Assembly: GCA_963969365.1 (NCBI GenBank)
Contig: OZ017754.1
Span: 434,001 to 498,000, forward strand
Direction: 5' to 3'
Origin: Asterochloris sp. CNOR1
Lineage: Eukaryota; Chlorophyta; Trebouxiophyceae; Trebouxiales; Trebouxiaceae
Length of the DNA: 64,000 nt
A program made the position numbers and the translations under genes. Under the pieces are notes generated by a model, which saw only the letters and a list, made by a program, of their open reading frames with translations, searched no databases and was not told where the DNA came from. Within the stretch, counting starts at the first letter, position 1. Each line of letters opens with the position of its first letter. This document shows positions 21,301-35,800 of the stretch, in pieces.

Positions 21301-24300
21301 AATCATGAACAACCACGCTGGCGGTCCTGGAGCTGCACGACGCTCCTGTGCAGGCCGCAAATGTGATTCTGCTGCTTTGCTGCGGTTTCTGGAATTCCAT
21401 GTCCAGCTGAAGCCCACCTAAAGTTGCATGCTGCTGCCAAGCTTTGAACAGGGCATGCCGTGAGGGACCCAAGAAGTTTGCCTGGACGCCGACGAGTGGA
21501 TGTGGCCGCCTTGCAGCAACAAGCTGTGTGTACTGACCGGTGCCACTCACTCCTGTGTGTCTTGCTGCAGCATTCCTGGCTTGAGGGTTCCCCTCTATTG
21601 TGTGGGGTACAGACCGCCCGCATCAGACACCAGAGAGGTGCTGATATGTGCATGACTGTCTGCAGAATGCATCAGAGGAGGGTGCAAAGATGGCAGGGCT
21701 GAGCCCTGAGGAGCGGAAGAAGCTCAAGTTGAAGGCACGCAAGGTGGGTCAGTTGGGGCCTGACTGGCTGCGGCAGCTGCCTTGGGGCCCAACACCTCTT
21801 GCTATCTGGATAATAGCCATGCAACTAGCTGTAACAGCTCACTAGCTTCTGCGCAATGCCAGACCTGTCAGCACTGCGCTGCTTATCAGCTATACACTTT
21901 TATTGGCTTCTGACAGCCCTAGGGCATCTCCATTGCCATTGCCATGCAATGCAGCTTGTACCTCACTCCTGTCTGCTGTTGTGCAGGAGGCTGCCAAGAA
22001 GCAGAAGCAGGCAAATGAGGTCAAGGCTGCAGCGGCGGCAGAGGCCCAGCAACGAGTTGAGGATGCCAAGGAAAAGGGCAAAAAGGGCGGGGAAAAGGCG
22101 GTTGCCAAGTGGGTACCATGCACAGGCAGGGCTTTGATGCCCCTTGTATCAGTGGTTGAGAGCAGCCTGCACTGTATGTTGACAGCATTGCCTGTGGCAG
22201 GCAGGCCATGACATCCGCTCATGCCCCAATCACCATGCTTTGTTTAACAGAGCAGCCTGCATTGCATGTCTTGGAAGTGTGCTGGAGCATATTGTGCACA
22301 GGGTAGAGTAGTACCTGGAACTCTCGGTGGGCACTGTTGCAACCGTGTGCACTGCCTGGGCTGAAGGCGGACCCCACAAGCGGGCAGTGATCATGCGTAC
22401 ACAACGGCTGCCAGCAGCCTGCTGGCTGAGGCATGCACCAGCTTCACAGTGCAGTAGCCAGATGTGGTGCTACCCAATGTTTGTATACTAGCAATGTTTT
22501 TGTTGTTAGCCAAGGACAGCTTTGAGGCAATGCTCAGTCAGCACTTCTTTATGTCTGGCTGCCGCATCCAATGCCCACGCCGGCAATCCCGGCAACATCA
22601 GAGACACTGTGGGTACTGCAGGAAGGAGGACCCTGACCCAGATGGGGTTCAACTGGCTGCCACACAGGAACCCCTGGCAGAGGCCAGCAAGCTGGTGCAG
22701 ACGCTGCTGCAGCATGCTCAGCACAGGCCACGAACACACATCCTGGCTTTTGAGGTGAGCAGGGGGCATTGTTGCAGGGGCACACAGGGGCAGACCTTGT
22801 TTCAGCGCAATCGACTTCCAGACCCACATTGCGCATCTGAGCCGAGCAAGGGCTTGGCCATAAGCATGCAGGATGTGGTGTATCCTTTTGCAGCTAACAG
22901 CAACTTGCCTTGTTTGCACCAGAACACTTTGGCCAGAGTGGCCCGCCCTGCCACAGATCCACAGTAGCAGTGTGGCTGCCTGTGCATGAGCTAGGACAGC
23001 TGCACTTCGACAGAATGTTCTGCCCAGTTTGCTCTGCCCTGCACCTCAGTCAAACTTGGCTGGCCTGTCACTATGTAGAACACCTCCACAGGCAGCCTTG
23101 CTTGTGAAGTCGCAGGACAGACGATGGTGAGGACGCCCTGTCATGAATGTATCACCTTTGAACCCTTCAGCCAAAAGTGGCCGGCCCTCTGCAGGTCTAT
23201 ATTCGCAAGGGAAAGATGCTGCTAGCGCTGCAAGCAGTGCTGGCCATGCAGAAGCTGGTGGGGGCCTCAGACCCAGACGCCCACCGGATGACTGCTCGCT
23301 TCTGCAAGGCCGTGCAGGAGGGGCCTCAGCAGGCGCCCAGCGGCAGTGGCACCGTTCCCCAAGCGAATGGGGTCAAGGCACATGATGACAAGGTGCGGGT
23401 GCATCGACGCCTGAGACTGCCTGTGGGAGCACCCGGACCGGGGCTGCGGGAGCGCATTTTTACGAAATGAGGGTGCATTGGCACCTGCATCTGGCTGTGA
23501 GAGCACACTGAAGCTGGCGAACAGAACATAGAAAGACAAGGAGAGGCTGTGTCGCCACCCTGGCTTGCTGGGGGTAGCTCCTGAACTTAGCTGTACGAGC
23601 ACACAATCACAGGGCAAGGGCTGCGTCGGCAGCCGTAAATGGCTGTGGGAGCACACACCTACTGCCTGCAGCCTCTGACTTGGCGGCTCAGCCTTCTCAA
23701 GCATCCCAATGACTGGCCTGGCCAGAGCTGCTCAGGGAAGAGCAGCGTTGGATCCACAGGCAATGCTATCATCACGAGCGGCGTGCACAGTCATGTGCTG
23801 ACAATGCAGCGAGGCCAAGTGATGGTGTCCCTTTTGCCGCAGGCGCCCTCAGTAGGAGCAGCGGCCCCTGCTGCTCCTGTTGTGGGTGAGGTCATCTCTG
23901 CTCAGATGGAGCGCATACTAGGAGGGGAGACCCTACAGCAGCGCCATGCTGCCTGGGGCAGCAGCCATGCACAGAGCAGCTTGCGCCACGCAGCTGCTGC
24001 TGCTGACGTGGGCCTGCTGCTGGGCAGCAGCAAGGCTTCGGAGGCGGCCAGTGCTCTGTTGCAGCATGCCGGCAAGGTCCTAGGTGTGCAAATAATTTCT
24101 TTACATAAAAGTCTGCACCAGCAGGCCATAACCTGCTGAGGGCCGGACACTTGCATTGCAGATGCAGCAGCCCGGCACAACAGTCCTTGCCCCTTGTGCT
24201 TGATATCCGCTAGTGCACCGACTTGACGCCATGGCAGTCTGGCAGCAGCCCAAGCATCTTCAACAGCTGCAATGGCAGCCCATTGCAGCCCAGCCACTTA

Positions 24301-24521
24301 CTTGACCTCCCTTCCTGACTGCAGAGCAGCATGGCACGGTGGTGCCTCATCAGGATGCTGTGGCTGTGCACGAGCTCTTGCAGGGCAGGCTGTCTGATAC
24401 AGCAGCAGCCAAGTCCTGGTTTGCACAGTGTCAGAAGGTCTTTCAATGGTCTCAACATTTTGAGGGCAGCCAGCGTGTTTCTTTTGACAAGCCAGAGGAG
24501 GCTGCAGCAGATGCTGCCTGA
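15311..24521 (+). CDS. NAA15: NatA N-terminal acetyltransferase auxiliary (ribosome-anchoring) subunit
   Basis: Eighteen exons join in frame to 927 residues: 15311-15340, 15631-15875, 16285-16396, 16631-16798, 17344-17454, 17723-17814, 18138-18327, 18733-18830, 19036-19247, 19989-20142, 20704-20884, 21037-21258, 21666-21743, 21987-22108, 22622-22754, 23195-23392, 23843-24083 and 24325-24521. The protein follows NAA15 from end to end: [114 protein letters not shown], then a lysine/alanine-rich coiled stretch and the DPDPDG segment. It is a TPR scaffold that carries the catalytic subunit NAA10 to the ribosome tunnel exit for co-translational N-terminal acetylation. The first exon codes only ten residues. 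Several introns hold decayed exon copies. Confidence 0.95.
19248..19750 (+). repeat. Five tandem ghost copies of NAA15 exon 9 end plus donor
   Basis: The last about 65 bp of exon 9 and its donor (starting 19196) recur at about 19296, 19394, 19486, 19587 and 19688, a spacing close to 98 bp. Each copy keeps CTGGT(G/A)TG near its start, a (G/C)GCAGCA or similar core and GAGG(C/A)GCNC(A)GGT near its end, and most keep a GT at the donor position. Stop codons and indels make them non-coding. Confidence 0.8.
21319..21368 (+). repeat. Ghost copy of NAA15 exon 12 end plus donor
   Basis: The stretch repeats the end of exon 12 (21222-21264), with CTGGAGCTGCACGACGCTCC against CTGGAGCTGCATGACGCTCC, and then a worn donor. 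It lies about 100 bp into the following intron. Confidence 0.75.
23393..23665 (+). repeat. Imperfect tandem repeat in NAA15 intron 16
   Basis: A motif CTGT(G/A)(G/C)GAGCAC(A)C recurs four times (near 23420, 23503, 23592 and 23645) with related flanks such as GGGTGCAT(C/T)G. The intron directly follows exon 16. The unit is too worn to define exactly. Confidence 0.5.
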
Positions 24522-24886
24522 GCTGCTTGTCTCGCTGCTACCTCAGTGAATAGTAAAACTCACACCCCACCAGTGCTCTGCACAATGGTTTCAGTTGCAA
24601 CTGGCCTGCCGCTTCAGCGAAAGATTGTGGTTTCGTGCTGTTATACTATCATCTCTGACAGAGCTATCTGCTACAGATGCATGCATTGTTACGTAACAAG
24701 AATCTGGTCCGAAGGCAACCAATAATCTGCAGTTGGCAAACAGAAAACGAATTGAACGCTGCTGCCACCACATCTTGAAATTTACTGCTGCTCATCACAG
24801 CTTGACACTAAGCACTCATCTCGAGGGCGGCTGATCACAGCTTGACTTATTACTCAGGTCAGGTCCAGACACAAACAGGCAGCAAG
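24522..24886. other. Intergenic region, NAA15 3' end / aldo-keto reductase promoter
   Basis: No gene is seen. Both neighbours are transcribed rightwards. The stretch is AT-richer than the genes and has no clear TGTAA signal. Confidence 0.4.
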
Positions 24887-27800
24887 ATGTCTGAGTACAC
24901 AGTGGTCGAGATCCCCACAAAGACTCTGAACAATGGCCAGAAAATCCCAGTCCTGGGCCTTGGAACATGGCGGGGAGCTGAAGGCGTAGTAGGCTCAGCA
25001 GTGGAGACAGCTTTGAAAGTTGGATACCGGCAAGTACTCTCCCCCGTAGAGCCCCAGCTGAGCGTCAGCACAGCATGCACATGTTTTGCACGCCTTGCTG
25101 AGAATCCAAATTGATTGTGGCTGACCAAGCTTGACGGCTGGTCATGGGCTGAATCTGTGTGCCAGAGGCTAGGGCTGGGTGGCCTCCCCCGGTCTTTACT
25201 TCACACTCACTGAGCGCCCTTTCACCTGCAGGCACATTGACTGTGCTCACATCTATGGAAACGAGGTGCGCCATCACATTGTGGCCATGCTCTCGATGTT
25301 CACTACCTGGCAGGCCAGACCTGCGGCCTTGTGAGCTGAGGAGCATGCTGTGCTGTTCAGCCTCAAGCAGACTTGCAAACTCCATCAGCTCTGGGTCGAA
25401 GCACGGTCCCTCGCAAACATCATGCCTGAGCTGCCATGTCCTCATGCCTGCTGTCAGCCGTGACTCTTGCATGCAGCCTGAGATTGGAAAGACGTTTGCC
25501 AAGGTCTTCAAGGAGGGCAAGGTGCACCGCAAGGACGTGTGGATCACCTCCAAGCTCTGGAATGCACACCACAAGCCCGAGGAGGTTGCCAGGGTGAGCC
25601 AACTTGCTTGGCCTTGCTGAACTGGAGGGGATGCTGCACCTGCTGACCTTGGACGCACACCACAAGCAGCAGCAGAATGGCCACTTGAGCAGCCTCTGAC
25701 ATCTCCTGCTGGAGCAGTCCTGCTGGAGCAGTCCTGCTGGAGCAGTCCTGCTAGAGCAGGCTGTCACATCAGCAACTGAGTGGAGCCAGCCTCCCTGCAG
25801 CTGCATTGGGTTGCTTGCTGGCCAGCAAGGGGTGCCATGAGCTTGACAGAGGTGAGAAGCTCTGCGAAAGGGGCCGCGGTGAACATGCAGATGCGTCTGC
25901 TTTGCAGCCACCCCTGGAGGAAGCCTGTGCTCATGTTGCAGAGCCAGATGCACACTACAAGGCAGAGGACATCACTCACTGGCAGCGACGCTCAGTGTCT
26001 GTCAGGCCGATGTCCCTGTCCCCTGCAGGCATACTGGCTGACCCGAAAGGGCCTGTGTGTTGTGCTGATGATTTCGTGCACTGCACTGATTCAGTCCTGT
26101 CCCTACAGGCCTGCAGGCAGACCCTGAAGGACCTGCAGCTGGAGTACCTCGACCTGTACCTCATCCACTGGCCTGTAACCGCTGGCGACAAAATGATGGA
26201 CCCCCCCATCCAGGTGGGCAGACTGTAGAGCCTGCCGCTGGCCCCCAAGTATGCAGCATGCCTTGAGGCACTGAGCAGCCAGGAAGACCATGCACTTGTC
26301 AGTGTGCAGACTGCTGGCCTCGCTGTTGGCAGCTGCAAGGGCTGCTGCGCTTGGAGACACTGCAGCAGCCAGACACACTCTGCCTGGGAATGCAGGTGTC
26401 ATTGCCGCTGTTGGCACTGCTGCTCCATGGGGCCGCAGTGCTGCTGGAATGGCAGAGAGGCAGCTGCACAAAAGCCATGGCAGCCACACAACTTGTACCC
26501 ACCAACCTTGCAGGATACATGGGAGGCAATGGAGAAGTTGGTGGACGAGGGCCTAGTGAAGTCCATTGGCGTCTCCAACTTTAGCTGCAAGAAGCTGGGC
26601 GACCTCTTGAAGGTTGCACGCATCAAGCCTGCTGTCGACCAGGTTGAGCTGCACCCCTACTTCCGCAACGACCAGCTGCAGAGCTTCTGCAAGGAGAAGG
26701 TGAGAGCTGTGGACAGCAGTGTGGTCACTTGGCCGGCGGCATAGAATGCAGATTGTGAGCACCAGAGTTGCAGCGTGCATCAATCAGCTGCAGTGCTTCT
26801 GCAAGGATACGATGCGCAGCCTAATATGCAGTTTGGCCACAGGCTGCTTCTGACAAGTGGCAGACGTGGGGGAGTTGTGTATTGTGGGGTGTGTTCAGGC
26901 TATGGCCTGCAGCTGTATGGTCTGCTGCTGCGCTGGACTCAGCTGCAGCCCTGAGTGCATGGCAGCTGGAAGACAGGGACAAGCTTCAACCTCGCCCATG
27001 TTGGCAACCTATCGTTTGGCTCCTGCAGACAAGAAAGGTTTCTGCATGCAGTCTTGAGCTGCTGCAGAGTCAAAGTGCTCTTGGTTGCTGCTAGTTCGGC
27101 CCCCAGGCCGTGACTTGGTTGCTTGCTCAGCAGCTGACACAGCCAGCTCAGCTCAATCTAGGCCTGCTTGCTGAACCTGCACATCTCTGCATGCTTCTAC
27201 CCTCGCTGACACAGCTGCAAGCTTGGTGGGCTGTGCACTGAAAGTGGTATACCCTGCCTGCAGGGCGTGCACATCACCGCTTACTCCCCCCTGGGCTCCC
27301 CTGACAGCATGGCTGATAGCTACAAGAACCCCAAGGAGCTGCCCCACATCCTGGACGACAAGCAGCTGCAGGAGATCGCCAAGGAGCTGGGCGTCAGCAA
27401 GCAGGCAGTGAGTGGCTGCTGCTGGCACAAATAGAAGCTGTCCTCTCTGCGTGCTGCACAGACTGTGTGTAGGTGTCGCTGGTTGCAGTGGGGTATTCAA
27501 GCGGGGTCGTTGCATGGCCTGCTGAAGACGAGCAGGTTGGCGTTGCCCGAAGTAAAATGTGCTGCTCATGCCGGCGACACCATCGGTTACAGGCACCTTC
27601 GGTGCACAGCACAGGTGGACTGTTGACTGATGAAAGACGTTCCAATTCTTGGCTGCAGGTGCTCATCCGGTGGAACATTAACATGGGCAACAGTGCCATC
27701 CCCAAGGCCTCCTCCAAGGCCCACATTGAGGACAACTTCAAGCCTGTGCTGGACCTGGCCCTAAAGGACCACCACATGCACAAGCTGTCCACCTACAAGT

Positions 27801-28199
27801 TCCAGATGCGGGTCCTGGATGGCACCGGCGCAGGGGCGTTCCCTCCGGCGGGCCCCTACACAACCCTGCAGGTGAGAAGGCTGCACACTGGGACGGGCTG
27901 GCCCGTTTCCTTACCTGCTTCTTGTAGACTCTGGACGGCACAGGCATTGCTGACCAGGGTGGGGCTTGGGCACACAGCCTGCTCCTGCTGCCTCTCAAAG
28001 GAGTGCTCAGTTGTTTGTGCTGGGCTGTGCATGTGGTTGTCCTTGCTCTGAACTGGCTCACAGTGAGCCTGTGAACTGGTAGGTGACGATGAGGCTCTGC
28101 TGTATCCTCAAAAGCATTTGGCTGCAGGATTTGTGGGATGGCGAGGTACCAGAGGAGAACCAAAAAATCTTTGAGGCTGAGCACAAGTTCAAGAAGTGA
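24887..28199 (+). CDS. NADPH-dependent aldo/keto reductase
   Basis: Eight exons (24887-25029, 25232-25265, 25477-25593, 26109-26213, 26514-26699, 27264-27407, 27659-27871, 28128-28199) give 337 residues, typical for the family. The catalytic tetrad is visible: Asp in HIDCAHIYGNE, Tyr in the same motif, Lys in ITSKLWN and His in LIHWPV. Other hallmarks are VLGLGTWRG, VKSIGVSNF, ITAYSPLGS and the nucleotide-binding IPKASSKAHIEDNF. It is a cytosolic-type TIM-barrel enzyme that reduces aldehydes or ketones; the substrate is not predictable. The first intron begins with GC (GCAAGT), and only this donor keeps the frame. The last exon ends 44 bp before the stop of the convergent RNF121 gene. Confidence 0.92.
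25705..25760 (+). repeat. 14-bp tandem repeat, four copies, in an aldo-keto reductase intron
   Basis: The unit CTGCTGGAGCAGTC is repeated head to tail about four times; the last copy has one change. Confidence 0.85.
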
Positions 28200-28243
28200 T
28201 CCCAGAACACGCTGTCGCATCTCACACGTCTGACAATGCACCC

Positions 28244-32124
<3,881 letters not shown>

Positions 32125-32299
32125 GGCTGGTGGGTCACAGTGCCAGAACTGCCATCGTGCTGGAAGGGGAGCAGCACAAAAGAGAAATACTCAGCCCTAA
32201 AAAATCTGCAGGCAGTCTGGGTGAGCAAAGCATCTCTACGAAACGCTGTTTACTGACGTCGTCGAGCTGAGCCTGTCATCAGCCACAGATCGTAGACCC
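32125..32299. promoter_or_regulatory. Divergent promoter, RNF121 / RPB12
   Basis: 175 bp between the start codons. No element recognised. Confidence 0.5.
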
Positions 32300-32461
32300 A
32301 TGCAGGGCCAGCCCCCAAAAGAGGCTGTGGGCTACATATGTGGAGACTGTGGCACAGAAAACCAGCTCAAGACTGGAGATGTAATCAGATGCAGGGACTG
32401 TGGCTACAGGATCCTGTACAAGAAGCGCACAAACAGAGTGGTCCAGTTTGAGGCCAGATGA
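32300..32461 (+). CDS. NRPB12: RNA polymerases I, II and III shared subunit RPABC4 (RPB12)
   Basis: A single uninterrupted frame of 53 residues, too short for usual ORF cut-offs. It has the C4 zinc ribbon [20 protein letters not shown] followed by [11 protein letters not shown] and ends VVQFEAR, all diagnostic of RPB12/RPC10. It is the smallest subunit common to the three nuclear RNA polymerases and links RPB2 and RPB3. It is the only intronless gene in the window, and its length equals the family norm. Confidence 0.95.
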   Translation: MQGQPPKEAVGYICGDCGTENQLKTGDVIRCRDCGYRILYKKRTNRVVQFEAR

Positions 32462-32804
32462 CCCTGGCAAGTGCCTGAGATTGCAAGAGCACAGTCAGTC
32501 TGAATTGCAGCATCCCTCGACAGCTGCTTGGACCATTCCTTTTTACAAAGTGCTTCTCAAGAGCGCGGCTGCTGCTGCAGGTTCTCTCAGAGGTTAAACC
32601 TGCAGCTGGCTTTTCTCAATGGTTGAGACAGCGTAGAGTGTCATCACAGATGCACTGTGGCTGAGCTTAGGCAAGTACGTGTGGGCAGAAACAGTGCTTG
32701 AAATGATGGGCACAGACACGAGCTCTGACTGCAAGCTAAAATATATGTGGTGGTCTGCCTGCCTAAGTAATTTTGAACACATGAGTGCACTCTGCAAGTA
32801 ACTG
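32462..32804. other. Intergenic 3' regions of two convergent genes
   Basis: No gene is seen between the RPB12 stop and the stop of the minus-strand cyclic-nucleotide-binding gene. Confidence 0.4.
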
Positions 32805-35800
32805 TCACGTTGGGTGTGTGGGAAGAAAAAAATTGTTACTCTTGTAGTGCAGCGGTGTCTTCCATGGGTGCTCCTTCATGTGTTTGGTGCAGACCTCATC
32901 CCTGAAGCCACCTTTCCAGATGTACTGGGGGTGTGTCTGCCTTTGAAGCACGATTTTAGACAGCACGTCTTTGGTCAGCGCCCGCCTGCACACACAGTGC
33001 CCATTCCAGGCAGGCTTCACAGCTGTGCAGCACAAGAAGTGCCCGCTGCCACGTTGGCAGCTGCACTCGCTTGGCACCTTGCCCAAGCTAAGCATTACTG
33101 TGCATTGGAGTGTGCATGCCGTCACAGGTGCTGTCAAATGCTGCGATCGCATGCAAGCTTGTCCACGAGGCGATTCTGTTCAGCCTGGCCAGTGAGGAGT
33201 ATTGGCGCAGTGCTGTGCCATCGTGAACAGTCGTGGGTCTACCTGTATTCATGCCACTTCAGGCTGGCCAAGTACTTCTTCTGCACTTGGACATCGTCTA
33301 TATGTGAGTCGTAGGCCCTCTGCACACAGCGGTCCAGCAAGTCCTTGCCAGCTCTTTTCAGCATGTCCCACCTGCAGAGAGGAGTGTGGATGTAACGACA
33401 CCAGCATTAGCTACTGGACCCTCCCGCAATGCTTTTATGCTTTTCGTTGCAATAGGAGCCACCAGCAGCAAGGGCAGGGCCCCGCACCCCCTCTTTGAGC
33501 ATGCCCTACCATGTGGCTGTTGAGACTCAAGAGCTCATGGCAGACACAGGTTGCAGCCCCAAGAGTGGCGCCATCTTGTACAACCTTGGTGCCACAGCAG
33601 GAGCCAAGGGCACAGGGTGCAGCATGGCCCAGCGAAGCCGCCCTCACTGCTTGTACTTACTTGTTCAGCACCAGCAATGTCGTTGTCACTGTTGCTGTGA
33701 CGGTGGTGGGCGCTGTGGCCGGCTTGATGAGGCACACATCGCCAAACACACCGAAACGCTCCGCCACATCTACCTGCAAAGACATGGCACTTCATGAGCA
33801 TGGAAGATGGTTTTTCCAGCCTTTGCGTGATCTGCACATGACTACAGGTACAGGCAGCAGGCTGGCAATGGACATGGGAAGCAGGGTGTCTCTGAGCTGC
33901 TGCTGGCTGCTGTAACGGCTACTGAGGGCTGACATGCTGGGAAACAGATGGTTCTGGCACTTATCAATGCTGCATGGGCTGTGACAGCGCTGTAGGCAGT
34001 GCTGTAAGGGATCCGGCCAGGTATTCTGGACTAGGTACCCTGGGGCTGTGTACCCCAGACAGTCTGAAAGACAGCTTGGCTGACATTAGGTGCTGCAACT
34101 CAGTGCTGCAGCTCAGTGCTGTGAACTTGTCTACACCACATGACACTGGCGAGTTGATGTGGTTCATGCTGCCAGTCCAGCCCACCTCCAAGTACAGCTT
34201 GTCATGAGTTTCGAGGTTTCCAGTGAAGTCCAGCTGCGACAGCACTTCTTTGCTGACAGTGGCTTGTGATCTAAGCCCTGACCTGCAGCATGATGCATGC
34301 TAAGCATCTGAGTGACTTCCTCAAGCCGGAGGGTCACACAACTCCCCTATGTGACCTGTCAAGTACAAAATTGGCAGACTGGCAGGCTGAGTGCAGGTGC
34401 TTCAATGTTGCAGCAGACCATTGTATGTTGTCCCACACTCACTGGCGTATGGCCTGACGCCCTTCATTGCAGGCACAGGCTGCTGCTGCCCAGGCGTCCT
34501 CACAGAACTTGCCTGCATTGACCCTGTGTGCCTGGCTGATGGGCTGGCCACAGGGACTGCCGCCAGTCCCCTCTGCTGCCCTTCTAGTACTAACTGCATG
34601 CATGAGGCGCAACCTGCCGGGGCCCAACTGCTGCCCCTGGGGGTCCCCACTCCGGCCTAACTTCCACTGCTTCAGGTGCTCCAGTACAGCGGTACCTCCT
34701 TTTATGCCTCACTTGACTCCCCTCAGCGCAGCCTCACTTGACTCCCCTCAGCGCAGGCTGCAGGGGTTCGTGCCGACTCTTCTTGAAGGCCGCCCCAGTG
34801 GCTGGGTCCACCGACCCAGTGGTCCGCGACTGCTTCAGGCTGATGTCCCGCTGCATCTGGCGCTTGTGCAGGTCCTTCTGTAGGTGCTTCAGCGAGACCT
34901 GAGGCTTCTCCATCTCTCTCTGCAGCTCCAACGCTGCCCGCTGGGAGGCGGAGCGGGGGCTGGTGCTCTCGGGCGCCTTAGGCCCTGCCCGTGCTGCCAT
35001 CAGACGCTTTCCCATCAGCTGAGTTCCACCTGTACAGCACTCAAAGAGGTGACCAGGTCTGCCGGAGAGGTGTGTGAGAGGAGCCTGCACTGCCAACAGA
35101 TGCTTGCCGTCAGCTGCGTGCCATCTGCAGGTCAATGGCATCACGCTGCAAGACAGTCGGCAGCAGCCTGTGTGGCTTGTTGACTGTGCAGCCTACACAG
35201 CCTGCACGGCACACAGTGAGCAGCAGGGCCTGGTGCCCTCAGCAACATTGGCCTCTGTCCATGCAGCCAGCAAAGATGCAACAATTAGAGCTGTGCCAGG
35301 GCTATTTGAAGAAAACACAGGTTGCCATCAGACAATGGCCAGTGACATGAACCAGCCTGCAGGCAAGACGTTTTTGCAGGAATATGCAGCTCATACTGAC
35401 AGTATGAGCTTGCCTATGTGCTGCATGCCTCCGGGTCAGCACATCAGCAGCGTGGCTACAATGTTGTCGGCTGTAGGGCCCTTACCCATTTGCTGCACCT
35501 TGGCTCAGAGGCTTGTTACTTTAGTGACAAACGCGAAAGCAACTCTCAGGTGCTTACCATGTGCTGCGGGTTGCCTGCATAGCACGCCATGATGTGGGCA
35601 CTGCACTAAGGTGCCAGGGACTCACCTATGGTGCGCTGGGGTTGCGCGTCCTCAAGAGTGCACCGGGTGGGGCTCAAATGGTTCCAGGGCACAGGGCTGC
35701 CATGCAATCACTTTTGATTGGCCTCCACGATGCCCAGGGTAACAACGGCATGGTGCAACAGCAGCAGTGTCCCCTTGATGCGCACCATCCCAGGGCTGGA

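Noticed and set aside
27925-27965. A ghost of aldo-keto reductase exon 7 (CTGGACGGCACAGGCATTGC)
   Set aside because: The match to the exon is short (about 20 bases) and isolated, so I do not count it.
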